A DNA stretch of 57,500 bases, taken from positions 16,435,771-16,493,270 of the forward strand of contig NC_135558.1 in assembly GCF_964340395.1 (NCBI RefSeq). Reading direction: 5' to 3'. Shown one piece after another: positions 17,207 to 29,310 of this stretch. A program made the position numbers and the translations under genes. Position 1 is the stretch's first letter; every line of letters begins with the position of its first letter. The notes under the pieces are model-generated. The model did not search any database. It was not told the origin of the DNA and saw only the letters and a program-made list of their open reading frames with translations. Source of the DNA: Glandiceps talaboti. Its lineage: Eukaryota; Hemichordata; Enteropneusta; Spengelidae.

Positions 17207-19420
17207 TTATTGTGCAAAGACTTTGACACAATGGTTATTATGGTAGGTTACGATGACGTCACCAAATGGTTCGTCATCTGAGACACACACACACATCGGT
17301 GGCATTCGACCACCTTCATCACTATCAACACGACCAATAAATTTCCCATTTGATTCAAATTTCACTACTCTGTTATTATCCCTGTCTGCAACATACACGT
17401 AGCCGTGTTTGTCCAGACACAACCCACGTGGGAAATTCAGCTGACCATCACCATTTCCCATATTACCGAATGAATACAGGAAGTGACCGTCAGAATCAAA
17501 CACTTGTACTCGGTGATTACTATTATCTGATACATAGACATTACCTGCCTCATCTATACAGGCAGAACTAGGTTGGGAGAATTGGCCATCCCTGTTACCC
17601 TGACTACCGAATGACTTAAAATACTTCCCATCCTGGTTGTAAATATGAATACAATGTGCACTGTGATCAACCACATAAACCCTCCCATTGCTAGGACTTA
17701 TTGTGATGCCCATTGGCTGCTCACATTTTCCCTTCCCAAAGCATCTGATTAATTTGCCCTTTTCATCACAGACAAGAATCTGTTTATTTGCATTGTCTGT
17801 GATGAAGATATTACCACCTACTGAAACAGCTGCATCGTATGGATTAATTGGATTTCCAACATTTTGAAACTGAAAGAAACTCTTATGCTCTCCTTCCCTA
17901 CTGAATGATTGTAATCTATTATTACTATATTCACAGACTAACAAATTGCCATTTGTAGTCTTGGTTACACCCCATGGACTATACAGCTGCCCGACCCCTG
18001 ATCCATGCACCCCAAACTTAGACACCAACCCTTTCTTAGGAATAACTTTAACTCTAACTGGTGATCCTTGTACTGGTTTCTTATCTACATTTACTGACAG
18101 TTCATGTTCTCCTTCCATCTTTCCATGAGTTTTTAAAGTCATTGTTCCATCTTTGTTATCACGGACACTCACTTCTTCCTTGCTGTTATCTGGCCTCTTT
18201 ACTACCGCATCAACTCCACCATGTGTAACCCGTTGGGGTTTTGCATCTGTTGTCAAGGTTACCGTAATGTCCTCATCAACTCTAACGAACTGCGGTATGT
18301 CAGTTATCTTGTACATCTTAGCGTTGCCACCAACCACGACTCCTAGACTCTTCTCGGTACAGAAGTCATCACATGGTCTGAACTCCATACAGTCGTCTTC
18401 TGCTGGGTCAGTTTTGGTCTCGACTTTTAGGATTTCTGCCATTTGAGTTGATATACCTTTCTTTGCAGACATCAACTGAGCTGCATTCCCGTATTGAACC
18501 AGTTTGTCGGTGTACTCTCTTGCATTGGTGAGGTCATTCGCGGCAATGTCCAGTCCTTTAAGTTGTGCATTTAAGTTCACTTTCCTTTCATCGTATTCAC
18601 CTTTCATCTCTTTCAATAGTGTATTGCCATTTTCGTGTATTAGTCGAGTGACGTCATCAACCGTCTTGGTGATGTGTGTTTTCAGTTTCTTTTCCTCTGC
18701 CGTAAAACAATTATCGAGTGAATGCGATACGTCTTCGACGGCAATTTTGCTGTCTTTTGCTTCGGTTTCTTTCACTTTCACTTTGTCTATCATGTCGGCC
18801 AATTCTTTGCGATAATCACTGGCTACTTCATTCACACACCTGTATTTGTGTGTGGTCAAAGGATGATCTATTGCCGTACATTTTAGACAGATTGTCCCGT
18901 CACACGTATCACAGTAGAATTCCAGTTCGTAGTTCTGGTGTCTCGGGCAGTACATTGGAGGTTGTACCGAAGCTGGGTCATCGCACTTTGCTGTATTGTA
19001 TTCATCCAGGGTAACCAAGCGATGAGATCGGGTCAGAGGTAAACGCTTATGTGTGCGTATACAAATATCACAAAGAGAAATTGCACATTCAATGCACTGT
19101 GATGTACTTTCACCAATTTCACATCCCATACACTTCATAGATTCTGACGTAGTATCGTCTCGTTTGTTGAATGTTTCAACCAATTCATTTAGAAAGAAAT
19201 TGGTACCAATACCTTCAATGCCGTCACCAGGAAGTTGGTATGATCTTGTACAAACCGGACAGATTATAGTCCCTTCCTTCGCCAGCCTGACGAGGCAAGG
19301 CTTACAGAAGTTGTGAAGACACGGTAGACATTTAGCGTCCTTGTATCGTTCAGTACAGATCGTACAGAGGAGGAAATTCTTGCCAATTTTGTCGAGAAAT
19401 TGCAGCTCCTTTGAAGCCAT
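17207..19420 (-). CDS. TRIM-B: intact RING/B-box/filamin/NHL protein
   Basis: Single-exon frame of 737 codons plus TAA, starting at the conserved MASKELQF. It has the TRIM2/3/71 architecture: C3HC4 RING at residues 19-57 (LLCTICTERY...CLPCLHNFCKPC...CPVC), two B-boxes, a coiled coil (roughly 220-330), a filamin/ABP280 Ig domain (roughly 370-460) with KDGTMTLKTHGKMEGEHEL, and six NHL repeats (465-737), for example GLCLDKHGYVYVADRDNNRV. In this family the RING recruits E2 enzymes for ubiquitin transfer, the coiled coil makes antiparallel dimers, and the NHL propeller binds protein or RNA. Substrates here are unknown. It is nearly identical to TRIM-A, from which it differs by scattered substitutions, with Arg kept where A has a stop. 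The E-box/CCAAT pair lies 81 bp upstream, and AATAAA overlaps the stop codon. Confidence 0.95.
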   Translation of the reverse strand: MASKELQFLDKIGKNFLLCTICTERYKDAKCLPCLHNFCKPCLVRLAKEGTIICPVCTRSYQLPGDGIEGIGTNFFLNELVETFNKRDDTTSESMKCMGCEIGESTSQCIECAISLCDICIRTHKRLPLTRSHRLVTLDEYNTAKCDDPASVQPPMYCPRHQNYELEFYCDTCDGTICLKCTAIDHPLTTHKYRCVNEVASDYRKELADMIDKVKVKETEAKDSKIAVEDVSHSLDNCFTAEEKKLKTHITKTVDDVTRLIHENGNTLLKEMKGEYDERKVNLNAQLKGLDIAANDLTNAREYTDKLVQYGNAAQLMSAKKGISTQMAEILKVETKTDPAEDDCMEFRPCDDFCTEKSLGVVVGGNAKMYKITDIPQFVRVDEDITVTLTTDAKPQRVTHGGVDAVVKRPDNSKEEVSVRDNKDGTMTLKTHGKMEGEHELSVNVDKKPVQGSPVRVKVIPKKGLVSKFGVHGSGVGQLYSPWGVTKTTNGNLLVCEYSNNRLQSFSREGEHKSFFQFQNVGNPINPYDAAVSVGGNIFITDNANKQILVCDEKGKLIRCFGKGKCEQPMGITISPSNGRVYVVDHSAHCIHIYNQDGKYFKSFGSQGNRDGQFSQPSSACIDEAGNVYVSDNSNHRVQVFDSDGHFLYSFGNMGNGDGQLNFPRGLCLDKHGYVYVADRDNNRVVKFESNGKFIGRVDSDEGGRMPPMCVCVSDDEPFGDVIVTYHNNHCVKVFAQ

Positions 19421-19489
19421 CGTGTATATACGTGTGTCCTTGTCTGACCTCTAATTCCTGGTAGGTGGTGAAAGGTCGTTGAATATTAA

Positions 19490-19510
19490 CCAATGTTTGG
19501 GTCACGTGAC
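19490..19510 (-). promoter_or_regulatory. CCAAT box and GTCACGTGAC E-box upstream of TRIM-B
   Basis: GTCACGTGAC at 19501-19510 starts 81 bases from the initiator codon, with CCAAT at about 19490-19494. This is identical in spacing to TRIM-A and TRIM-C. Confidence 0.5.
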
Positions 19511-19715
19511 TCCTTACTCATCAAATCATGTATTAGACCTAGGCCGAGTAGTAAAATGGGAAGAAATATATTTAAAATGTCTTAAATATTAATTAAAATC
19601 CTACAAGTAATATAAAAAAGTGACAACTTACATATAAAATGGAATCGTACAACCAATAAAAAGATTTGAAAATAAAATTCCAATTCAAAATGTTCTTTAT
19701 TGGCCTACTCATGGC

Positions 19716-19927
19716 TTGGTATTGATTGCCAAACGTTTTGATTTTTTACAAAAAATTGTTCTATGATTTTTTATATGTCTATTTTTTCATTAATAAAAAG
19801 TGTGATTCTTTTATATTTTTTAAAAAAAATATATAATTTCAGTTTTATACATATTTAAACTTTAAAAAAAATAGAACCCAATAGAATACGCCTGAAATTT
19901 AAAAAAAATACCCAATAATCATGATAA
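19716..19927. other. AT-rich junction after unit 2
   Basis: Long A and T runs without repeats or reading frames. It marks the right end of the tandem duplication and leads into retroelement relics. Confidence 0.4.
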
Positions 19928-20120
19928 TTAGATTGGGAAAGACGAGAATAATCTATTAATTCCAAGGGGTTCCAGCGTTCCAAGACGGAAAATGATTTCT
20001 TCTTCTTTCAACCTCAAAGCTTTCTCATCACCAGAAACCTTACAAATTTCTGAAATGGACATATCTGATACATTATGATCGTTTGTAATAAAATGCATAG
20101 ATACGGGATAGTTACGAAAT
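19928..20120 (-). pseudogene. Penelope-like element relic, GIY-YIG endonuclease C-terminus
   Basis: The - strand frame after the CATA repeat encodes NYPVSMHFITNDHNVSDM, then KEEEIIFRLGTLEPLGIN and a few residues to a stop. The pattern HF...H...D(M/F).., E..(W/I)I..LGT..P.G(L/I)N is what I recall from the C-terminal endonuclease of Penelope-like retroelements. Only this last part remains; the RT is absent and the 5' side is replaced by (CATA)n. Confidence 0.5.
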
Positions 20121-20121
20121 G

Positions 20122-20175
20122 CATACATACATACATACATACATACATACATACATACATACATACATACATACA
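20122..20175. repeat. (CATA)n microsatellite
   Basis: About 13 CATA units lie between the two retroelement relics. Confidence 0.95.
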
Positions 20176-20277
20176 CACATTCCGAGGTTACGCGAGCACA
20201 TCACTGTGATATAGCTCTGTCAGAATTTACCAAAATCTCCACTAATTTACATTCTGCATCATCTATAATACCTCAAC

Positions 20278-20945
20278 ATGAAGTGCAACGACTGTAGTCA
20301 AAAAAGTGGGGTGCGCCTGTGCCAAGGGAGACCTTGAACTTTGCCGAAAATGCGAAACGAAACGTTTCCCAAGTTCAAGCTCGGGTAAGCAAGACAAACC
20401 CAAGATGGCTGACCAAGGGGAAGAAAGCGAATTCGTACAAATACTATCAACACTGGCTGCACTAAACCAGAAAGTGGATACGATACAGGCGTTAGAACAC
20501 AAACTGAATGAACTACAGAACTCAGTCGAATACGTACGTCAGCACTTTTTTCGATATGTACAAGAGAAGGATGGATGGAATGGAAACTGAAAACAAAAGC
20601 CTCAAGCAACAACTCATTACCATTGACAACAAAATCAGCACAACACAACAAGAACTCCATGACTTACAGTAATACACAAGACGAAATAACTTTGAGATAC
20701 ACGGCATCCCAGAACAACCGGACGAATTCGAAGACACCGACTCGATTGTTACTAAAGTCGCTAACACAGTCGGCGTTAGGATAACATCAAGAGACATCGA
20801 CATCAGTCACCGTCTGCCATCAAGGTCGCATCAAGAACACAGAACCCCAGCCCCGATAATTGTTAGATTCACTAGGAGAACCATCCGCAATAACATCTGC
20901 ACAAAAACACCTCAAGAACAAATCAAGCTTAGGGTGTGGAGACAT
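20278..20945 (+). pseudogene. Broken LINE ORF1 (zinc-knuckle/coiled coil, Transposase_22-like)
   Basis: Starts ATG AAG TGC AAC GAC TGT. Cysteine pairs spread over two frames suggest a degraded zinc-binding N-terminus. A stretch with QILSTLAALNQKVDTIQALE is a coiled coil. From 20571 another frame gives a second coiled coil, an in-frame TAA, then YTRRNNFEIHGIPE, DIDISHRLP and PIIVRFTRRTIRNNI. That order (R-R-N-N, G-I-P-E, I-S-H-R-L, F) is the RRM-like core of L1/CR1-type ORF1 proteins. At least one frameshift and one stop are present, and ORF2 is absent (low-complexity DNA follows). ORF1 binds its own RNA in active LINEs; this copy is dead. Confidence 0.7.
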
Positions 20946-21064
20946 ACATACATATAGAGAGGCAGACAGGGAGAGAGAGAGAGAGTCATAGTCACACAAA
21001 GATAGGCACTGATGGGGTCACACAGAGGGGGAGATAGACAGAAGGAGAAGACATACATATATAC

Positions 21065-21068
21065 AACG

Positions 21069-21111
<43 letters not shown>
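21065..21111. repeat. (AAC)n microsatellite
   Basis: AAC trinucleotide run directly after the LINE relic. Confidence 0.95.
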
Positions 21112-21112
<1 letters not shown>

Positions 21113-22516
21113 AAATAAATGAAGAAAACAAAATAATTATAATATTTTCACTCGAGACTTTTTGATTTGAGTATTTTAAAAAAGTCAACCACCGCAGATT
21201 TTTTATTTTATTTGTTACTACTTTTGACGTCAATGTAGTGTCAGACAGTTCGATTACTTTTTGACGACATGCTTATCTGACAGGTAAAAGTGACGGGAAT
21301 ATAAATTGCCTTCAGCAACTACCACTTTCTAGCTTACAATTTGTAAGAAAAATAAAACTTTCGTGTATCATCAAAGTTTGATAATGTTGACAACTTTGTA
21401 AATATTTATATTATAACTTCATTACATATGAATTATAAAAAAAGGTAATTCGTGCATGAATACAGATTCACATGCCTATCTACAAGAATTGTTTGATTCA
21501 AACATATTTTTTTCTAAATTAAAAGTAGGGTGGCAAAGGAAACTTGTTTTCTTATCCCAGCCAGTCTACTCTTCATTATACGGCAGTTAATGTTAGTTAG
21601 TTAAGTAATTAGATTACAAAAAGCAGCCGGTTGAAGGAACTTACCCAATGTTGTTTTTTGGTAAAATTTCAACAAGGCTTAAGTCAGTATGGTTGTTACA
21701 TTATAGTGGGTTATTTGATTTTGCCGATTTCCATAGGGTCGGCTTCGTTTCCTCGCTCTTTATCGAGGCATATACAATATGCCACAACTTTGGAAAGTGC
21801 TTGAGATGTGCTGATGACAGCAAACTGCCATTTTCCACAAGAATAGTTGAAATCATACTCCGAAATGACGCCATAATGATCAATGTAAAATTTCTATTTG
21901 GATCTGTATACGTGTCTGCATAGACGTTAGCGAAGTGAATGTCTTCCCTAACGTACATCTATGGTTTCAGTGCCTAAGATACATAAAGCTCAGACCACCG
22001 AAATTTTACTGTGTTTATGAGATAAAAGACCTTGAAATTTCGTTGATGCATGGACCACACTTTCAACTTTTCTCGTGAAGGTTTCGAGTTATATCTTACC
22101 AACTGTACAACTTTCAATACATAACGAATGACTAAAAAAGTGTTAAAGTTCATCTCAGTTAGTTTTGTAATGTGCAGCCAGTCTGCTCCTCACTATACGG
22201 CAGTTAATGTTAGTTAAACCAAGTTAGTGCCCCGTGGGTCTACATTAAGATATTTAGCACTTCAATAACTGTGAACAACACATATATAAACAGGTTCAAA
22301 TGTGACACAAGATGCGAATTGGGTGATACATGCACAAATTAATACCTCGACTAATCCAAGTAAATTTACTTAGCACCCTACCCAATCTGTCATTTCTTTA
22401 CGTACACAGAGGATTGCTGGTAGCAAATGGTTTCGGCAAAGGTATTAATTTGTGTAAAACCCTCCACCTTAACCTTCATCTTGCGACCCGCTTTCTGTTC
22501 CTTTATCTGTCCGAAC
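21112..22516. other. Non-coding region with an inverted dispersed repeat
   Basis: Contains one arm (about 21620-22050) of a dispersed repeat whose inverted copy is at 24300-24730. Two direct repeats of about 40 bp containing ACGGCAGTTAATGTTAGTT (near 21581 and 22198) flank this arm. The 91-codon open frame at 21648-21923 is discussed under findings. No recognisable gene. Confidence 0.4.
21620..22050. repeat. Dispersed repeat R, copy 1 (inverted)
   Basis: Reads in reverse complement against 24300-24730 and 41920-42320. Shared landmarks are CATAGACGTTAGCGAAGTGA, ACGTACATCTATGGTTTCAG and the CATATACAATATGCCACAAC block. Confidence 0.65.
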
Positions 22517-22772
22517 GACAGACACAGACACAGACACAGACACATACACAGATACATACACATACACAGACACAGACACAGACACATACACAGACACAGA
22601 CACAGACACAGACACAGACAGAAACACAGAGACAGGGACATGCACATACACAGACACAGGCACAGATACAGACACAGACACAAACACAAATACAAATATA
22701 TATATACACACGTACATTCATTCGTACATACATACATACATACATACATATATACATTCATTCGTACATACA

Positions 22773-22803
<31 letters not shown>

Positions 22804-22808
22804 TACAT
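22517..22808. repeat. CAGACA/CACATA and CATA microsatellites
   Basis: A hexanucleotide-like CACAGA array (22517-22694) is followed by GTACATA/CATA units to about 22808. The frames through it are artefacts. Confidence 0.9.
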
Positions 22809-24299
22809 ATATACATGCATGCAAGAACGTGTTTGATATTCCAATGCTGCTGGCATCAATATATCTATATTTGTATAGGACACGCGGTGTGTACGTTCTG
22901 TCGGTTTCTTGCGTGTGAAAAAAAGAGAAATCAACCAGTTACTAATGGATCTCAATGGTCGTATTTCAATGAGGGATACCATCTGTTAAGGTACAGTTTT
23001 ACTATTGTTACGGCTTATTTATCCCTTTTCTACTCAATATATCACCATTTATGACAATATCAACATATATTTTGACACATTTGTAGTTAACTATATTCAT
23101 TTGTGCTTGGTAAACGTACCAATTGATAACACAGCATTTAATACACGAATACATATTCACATAGACCTGTCGACACGTATTGCCTGACTGTAAAGATTTT
23201 TCCCAATAAGATGATCACTATTACTGTGATGATAAAACTTTTGAAGTTTTATTTATAGTCACTGTGTCTGGTAATGCGATGAAGCAAACTGTTTTTTTCC
23301 TTCATCTAGTCATTAAGGGAGATTAATGTTGACCCGCTGCACTTATTGCAACTGGGACATTTTTTTTTCATCGAGTAATCAACTATACAAATGTAGATCT
23401 ACTAAAAATGTGTCGATGATTCATGGAACGGCATTGTATGTGTTAATTAGTGGTCAATATTATCCATAGGTTGTGTTACAGTAGTGACAATCTTAAATAA
23501 ATCTTGAACGAAACCTTGGTTTTGAAACTGTCGCTATGTTAAAACTACACTAGTTGTAACTAGGGTATACACTTTAGATCAGATAACTTGGGCCTCAAAT
23601 TATTCCGTGAATCTTGTTAAAATACTAACAATTAGATATTGTAAATGTGAATTAATGGTTGATATTATCCATAAGTAGTAAGATTGAAATCATGATCATC
23701 GAAAAAAATATTTTTACGCAGAGGTGAGGCAATACCATTTAGGGTTTACGGTAATATAAGTAAGTTATTTTACTTAGCAAATCTTTTTCAAAACCGTGTT
23801 CTAGTTGCAGCTTTAATACACATTGCACCTAGTAGTGCATTTCAATACTATTAATATCACACCTTTACATGTCCGCTGGTTCAGAGGTGAGACATATTGG
23901 GAGATACATAGTCCTCGAGATACCCAAATAATTTTCACTGCCACCCTTATGCGATCTGTGGACTTTCTTGTGTCTAATTATAGGTAGTATATGGTTTAAT
24001 TTGGGAAAAGATATTGGCGTAAAGCCACAACCGTGACCTCCATCTTGTAACTCCTTTATCCCCCATGTAAATCAGACACTCGCCATTTAGAAAGGGCTGG
24101 CGAGTTGGCATTTATTGACCAGACACAAACTTTGGGGTGGGTTTGGGACTAGGGGGGGGGGGGTCCAACAATAGAGCTTCAATTATATGTCTTAATTTTA
24201 CAGCAAATTATTATATTTATAGTCGATAAGATTTTATTCAGATGAACTTTCAATTATTCGTTATTAGATATATCACAGGGGAAAGCGATTGTGTAATTG
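22809..24299. other. Intergenic, nothing recognised
   Basis: AT-rich unique sequence with a short G run near 24152. A segment around 22880-22980 (GTTCTGTCGGTTTCTTGCGTGTG...ACTAATGGATCTC) recurs near 39635-39705, so it belongs to a dispersed repeat. No gene found. Confidence 0.4.
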
Positions 24300-24730
24300 T
24301 GGCTCATCAACGAGATTTCAATAGCTATATCTTTGCCTACTATATAATTTTAGTGTTCTGAGCTTTTGCGTATCTTTGGCACTGAAACCATAGATGTACG
24401 TTAGAGAATAGATTCACTTCGTTAACGTCTATGCTGAGACACATACATAACCCAATAGAAATTTCACATTGATCAATATGGCGTCATTTCAGAGTATGAT
24501 TTCAAAGACTCTTGTGAAAAATGGCAGTAAAATGTTGACAGTTTGCTGCCATCAGCATATCTCAAGCACCTTCCAAAGTTGTGGCATATTGTATATGCTC
24601 CGATAAAGAGCAAGTAAACGAAGCCGACTCTATGGAAATCGGTAAAATCAAATAATCCACTAATGTAAAAACCATACTGACTTAAGTCTTGTTGAAATTT
24701 TACCACAAACAACATTAGGTAAGTTCCGTC
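24300..24730. repeat. Dispersed repeat R, copy 2
   Basis: Inverted relative to copy 1 (21620-22050), direct relative to copy 3 (41920-42320). Confidence 0.65.
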
Positions 24731-27629
24731 AACCGGGAAAGCTTTTCGTAATCTAATTAATACTATTTTCCTGGTATGCTTGCAATATGTTGCATAATAA
24801 CAACCTTACAAATGAAAATGTCTAGATTCGAAGAGTGGAACCCCCTTGATACCAAAAGTAAATATATTGCCAAGAATTTCACCAAACTAGGCATTATCAT
24901 CCGATCAAAGACAGCTACAGTCAGCTAAATAACGTGAGTATACATGTGGTTTACTTTATCTTAGTTTAGTGGAATTTTTTTCCAAATCTCTATCGTTTGT
25001 TATCATGGTTTACAAAAGTTCGTTACTGTCTCATTCTATCGTTGTTTATCTCCCGGTGAAATACCAACTTCAAAAAAGTCTTTCAGGGTCATTCATGATG
25101 TTTATTTTTCTGTTTCTAATACGATGACCATGTTACAATTAAAAATACTGTATCAACTAACTTATAAAGTTATCGAAATTGAATACTGTTTCGCAGTGGC
25201 AATGTCACTCCAATGCGTGATCGAAGACAGTGGTAAAGATTCAAAACGTAGCAAACATTTCATCTATTTTCAAAATCGCTGATCTAAACCGTCTACATTT
25301 GTACTTGAATCTTGATACAATGTATAAGGCCTAATAAAAAATTGTGTGGTTCCGATTACGCTCAATTTTAGAATAGGTGGGGTAGGTAGATTGTTTATTT
25401 TATTTCATCTTTTTTTTTCATTTGTGAGTTTCTAGTTCAGGTTTTCCATTGTTTTCCAAATGGTCTCTGTGTTGTTTATTTCTTCCTATCAGATGTACAG
25501 CCATTACATATTAGAAGAACAGTTATATTTTGTCTTTTGAAGTTGTCAGTTTCCGCATCCTCTATTTCTTGTGAGACTTCAGAATTTTTGCGATTTTATA
25601 ATTTTTTTCTCGAATACGTAAAGAAAAGTTTAGGGTCGACAGTGAAAAGCTAGATGGGGGTCGGATAACTGGAACCAAATATTTTTTTTAAGGCTTGATA
25701 ACATCTCCCCACGGTAGGACGGAGCAATATACGCAATCGGCATGCGACTGCTAGAGACTACGCTGTGTGCTAGATTATCCGAACATGAACAGTATATTTC
25801 CCAATGGCACTATCAAATCAGTTCCGATGAAAAACATTTCTCGCTTAATGTAGGAAAAGGAAACTTGTTCTGCATTTATTTTGCCTCAACCATTTATGAA
25901 CATGTATCTTGACAGATAAAATCAGCTTCAATCGTGTAAAACCTCGTGATGTGTCAATTTCTTACACCCTTTCTTCTGTGATCACTTACTCACTCAAATC
26001 TTGTCAAGGTAACTTACCCCGGGCCGTATATTATGCGTGAAAGACGTATGTATTTGTCGATGCATGCACATCCTATGAAATTAACAGAAAACGCTGTTTA
26101 AGTAGGATTTTCACATTTAAAAGTTATATCGGGTGGAAAGGTTCCCATTACAATTTAAGGATAATATATCATAAAATGTTCAATTACAAATTACGACGAT
26201 AAATTATACAACTTCACGTTATAAAATCACTGTGATAAAAATAACATGCAGAAAGTACTTGACTTGATATAGAAAGGTTTTAAGAAATACATTCGTTTTA
26301 CAAATGTTACTACCAAACTAGAGAGACTACTAAGATTCATTTTAGGCGGCACATGTTTTTAATGTGTTCCGACAGTTTTTTTTAAACATACAGACCTTGA
26401 CAGCCAGCATGCATATAAAAATGTGATGTATTTTATCTTAGTGAGAGCAACAATGATAAAACAAGGGAGATTCTAACAAAACCTGTTTATTTGTGTTAAC
26501 GGTGAGATCAAATCTTACAATTTCTGTATATGCGCACGAAATGTCTGTATTTTTTGTTTGTAATTGATACAATCAATATCAGGGTTGTATGGAAAGTGTA
26601 GTGATGCGTGACTAACGTTGTCCAAGTAAAATCCTAATCTATCTAGAAATGAAATGATTCGGGTTCTTTTACTTAATTTCAAACTATGAATTTGTATTAA
26701 GCGATCAACTTTTAGAATTACATGTGATTTTGGAAGTAGGTTTTGAGGTGTTGATATCGAATTTCGAACATTCGTTGTTTGAACTAGAATCGAAAGGTCA
26801 CTATGCTTTTTTGATACATGTTTGTTACATTTTGTATTTGTTGTTACATTGTGTCAATTATCTACACTGTTGGAAGCGAAAACTTCGAAGGGATTATGTC
26901 ATCAAGACGAGTGTGGGTACTATTCTTTTTGTCTTTTAAGGCACGCAAATGTTGTTGAAATATTGTTGAAATATTGGGGTTTCCCTGAGACAGCATTTAT
27001 CTTTTTATTTATTGTTTTCAGTACAAATTACTCCAAGTTTTGCATTTTGCATTACTGTATCAATTTTCTATATGATTTCATACTAACCGACACTTGGTCA
27101 TCTCTAAAAGGACCAATCAAAACACTTTATTCACCAAAATGACTAAAATGAGGTCAAATTTAGCATGGCTGGGTACGACCAGACCAGAAATATAGTACTA
27201 TATAGCGTATCACTGCAATTTGGTGGCACAACGCGATACGCATCTCGTAATTTTTTGTTGTTGAAACCCCGGGTTGAAACATACTCAAACAAAATGCAGG
27301 TACTAATAGTGTGCATGTTCATGGGACGGTTACATTTTATCTCACTTTGAACACAAATAAATAAAGAGTTTTGTGTTTGACTCTTCCTACACATCCGACA
27401 GTGAAGTTGATTTGTGTTCACGATGAGATCAAATGTATCGCGCTATCCACGTCTGAATTTTATTTTACGTCATTTGTAACAAAAAATGCTGTTCTAGAGG
27501 TAAACAATATCGTGCGGCCTAATTCAAACCCTGTAGTCACTCTGACTTGGTAGTAACGATAACACTTTCTACTACGTTTTATCATTTATCGCAGGATTGT
27601 ACCATACTATACCATACCATACAATAACC
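24731..27629. other. Upstream region of C-type lectin gene 1
   Basis: No gene found. Holds family-2 element copy c and, directly before the start codon, an (ACCAT)n-like stretch (27601-27627) also present before lectin gene 2. Parts align with 42370-44454. Confidence 0.4.
25348..25676. mobile_element. MITE-like element, family 2, copy c
   Basis: Ends are GGTTCCGATTAC and GGATAACTGGAACC, a diverged version of the family-2 inverted repeats. It has GGGTAGGTAGA on the left and TAGGGTCGAC plus GGGGGTCGGATAAC on the right. Confidence 0.6.
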
Positions 27630-29168
27630 ATGGACGTGAAGTTGGTTGTGTTTTTGTGCGCCTTGTTGTTCACGTGTGTCTTATCCAATCATTTCGATGG
27701 GGTAGGTAGACCTATATGAAAAAAACCTCTTCCAATCAATTTTTACCACTACATGAAATCTTTTTTCAATCTCCACAACTTACAGATATTGAAACTTGTT
27801 GGTTTCATAAATTACACCATTGCACTTGAAAATAATCATTGAGTCCACTTTCTAGTCACATTTGTCTATATTGAACATTTAAGAAAAAATGGTTATGCAA
27901 ACGATGGGATATTTTTTAAAATTGTCAAACAGAAACACTCCAATAATTTGCACAGTATGTAACTTTAGTCGGATCTACTTCTCAAAAACAGTGCTTAGCT
28001 TAAACAAAATTAAAGTTGAGGTTCCGATTACGCTCAATTTTAGAATAGGTGGGGTAGGTAGATCCCCCCGACACTATATAGCTAGTCTATGTTAGCGTTG
28101 AGCTTTAACAAATCTAATATGCACTGTTAGGGCCAACTAATATTGCAATCGCTTCAATACAAACCTCACCCTATGATGGAATGAAACATAAATACAAGTT
28201 CCTGACAGTACATAAGCAGCAGCTGGCAAATAGAGCTTTTAAATCTAAATGACGAAATCTGGCTTTAGTAGAAGAGACATGCAGAGGTACACAAGAGCGA
28301 GACAAAGTTCATAATATTAGTTTGGAGAGTTCACAAGATACAGGAATAATGACGGTTACATATCTGGTAAGTCTAAACATAAGCGATGTAGCTAAGAGAA
28401 AACCAGTCTCATCTCTGTTCCTAGTGTATGTCGTATATACCATCATATTACAACTTTTACAATGGAATTGACGATAAAATTTTTGCTACCAGTAAGTCAA
28501 GTACTAATTTCAATTTCTTTTCCTATTTCAACCGAAAGGAATGTGAAGGTATGTAAAGTTTTCTTTGCTAAGTGACTGCCTTAATGATCTCTTTTATGTC
28601 GGGCTGTTAACAGACGGTGGATAACTACAAAACGTGGACTCGAGACGAGAGGAACCGAAGTTTACCGATTACACTCGAGCTCAGTTGAAGGTTTGAGTGT
28701 CATCGGGTCGGTGGTACCGGTATCGGCCTCTCCCCGAACCAATTGTCACTCTGTTACACTGTCTCAATAGTCACTCCGTTACATCTTAGTTGGGGTGGGG
28801 GTGGGTTGGGTTGGGTTGTAACGGGGTCATTATTTGTACATATGTAGGATCCGATCCGAAGCAGCTATTTCAATTATGTTCTAATTAGAATTTGACTACC
28901 ACACTGTCTATTATGTTTATGGGTGTTCTTGATGCATATTTGTTGCTTACGTGTTGATCAGTTGTAAACAAAGATTTTTTTGTCACGTGATTACAATTTT
29001 TTTTATGTAGATTACCGCCTCTTTGTTCACATCATTCCACTACGATCGTTGTTTTTTGTTCGTCGGTCTTTGCTTTCTATTTGTCTATCAGTTTGAAAGT
29101 AGTGCTGTTTGGTTACAGCATATGTATTTTCCTCTCCCTGACTGCAAGTACATATAGGATATTTAGTA

Positions 29169-29206
<38 letters not shown>

Positions 29207-29213
29207 GCCTGCC

Positions 29214-29270
<57 letters not shown>

Positions 29271-29273
29271 GCC

Positions 29274-29310
<37 letters not shown>

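Noticed and set aside
21553-22225. Direct repeats around repeat R as LTRs of a retrotransposon
   Set aside because: The repeats are only about 40 bp, lack TG...CA ends and primer-binding sites, and the interior has no gag/pol signal.
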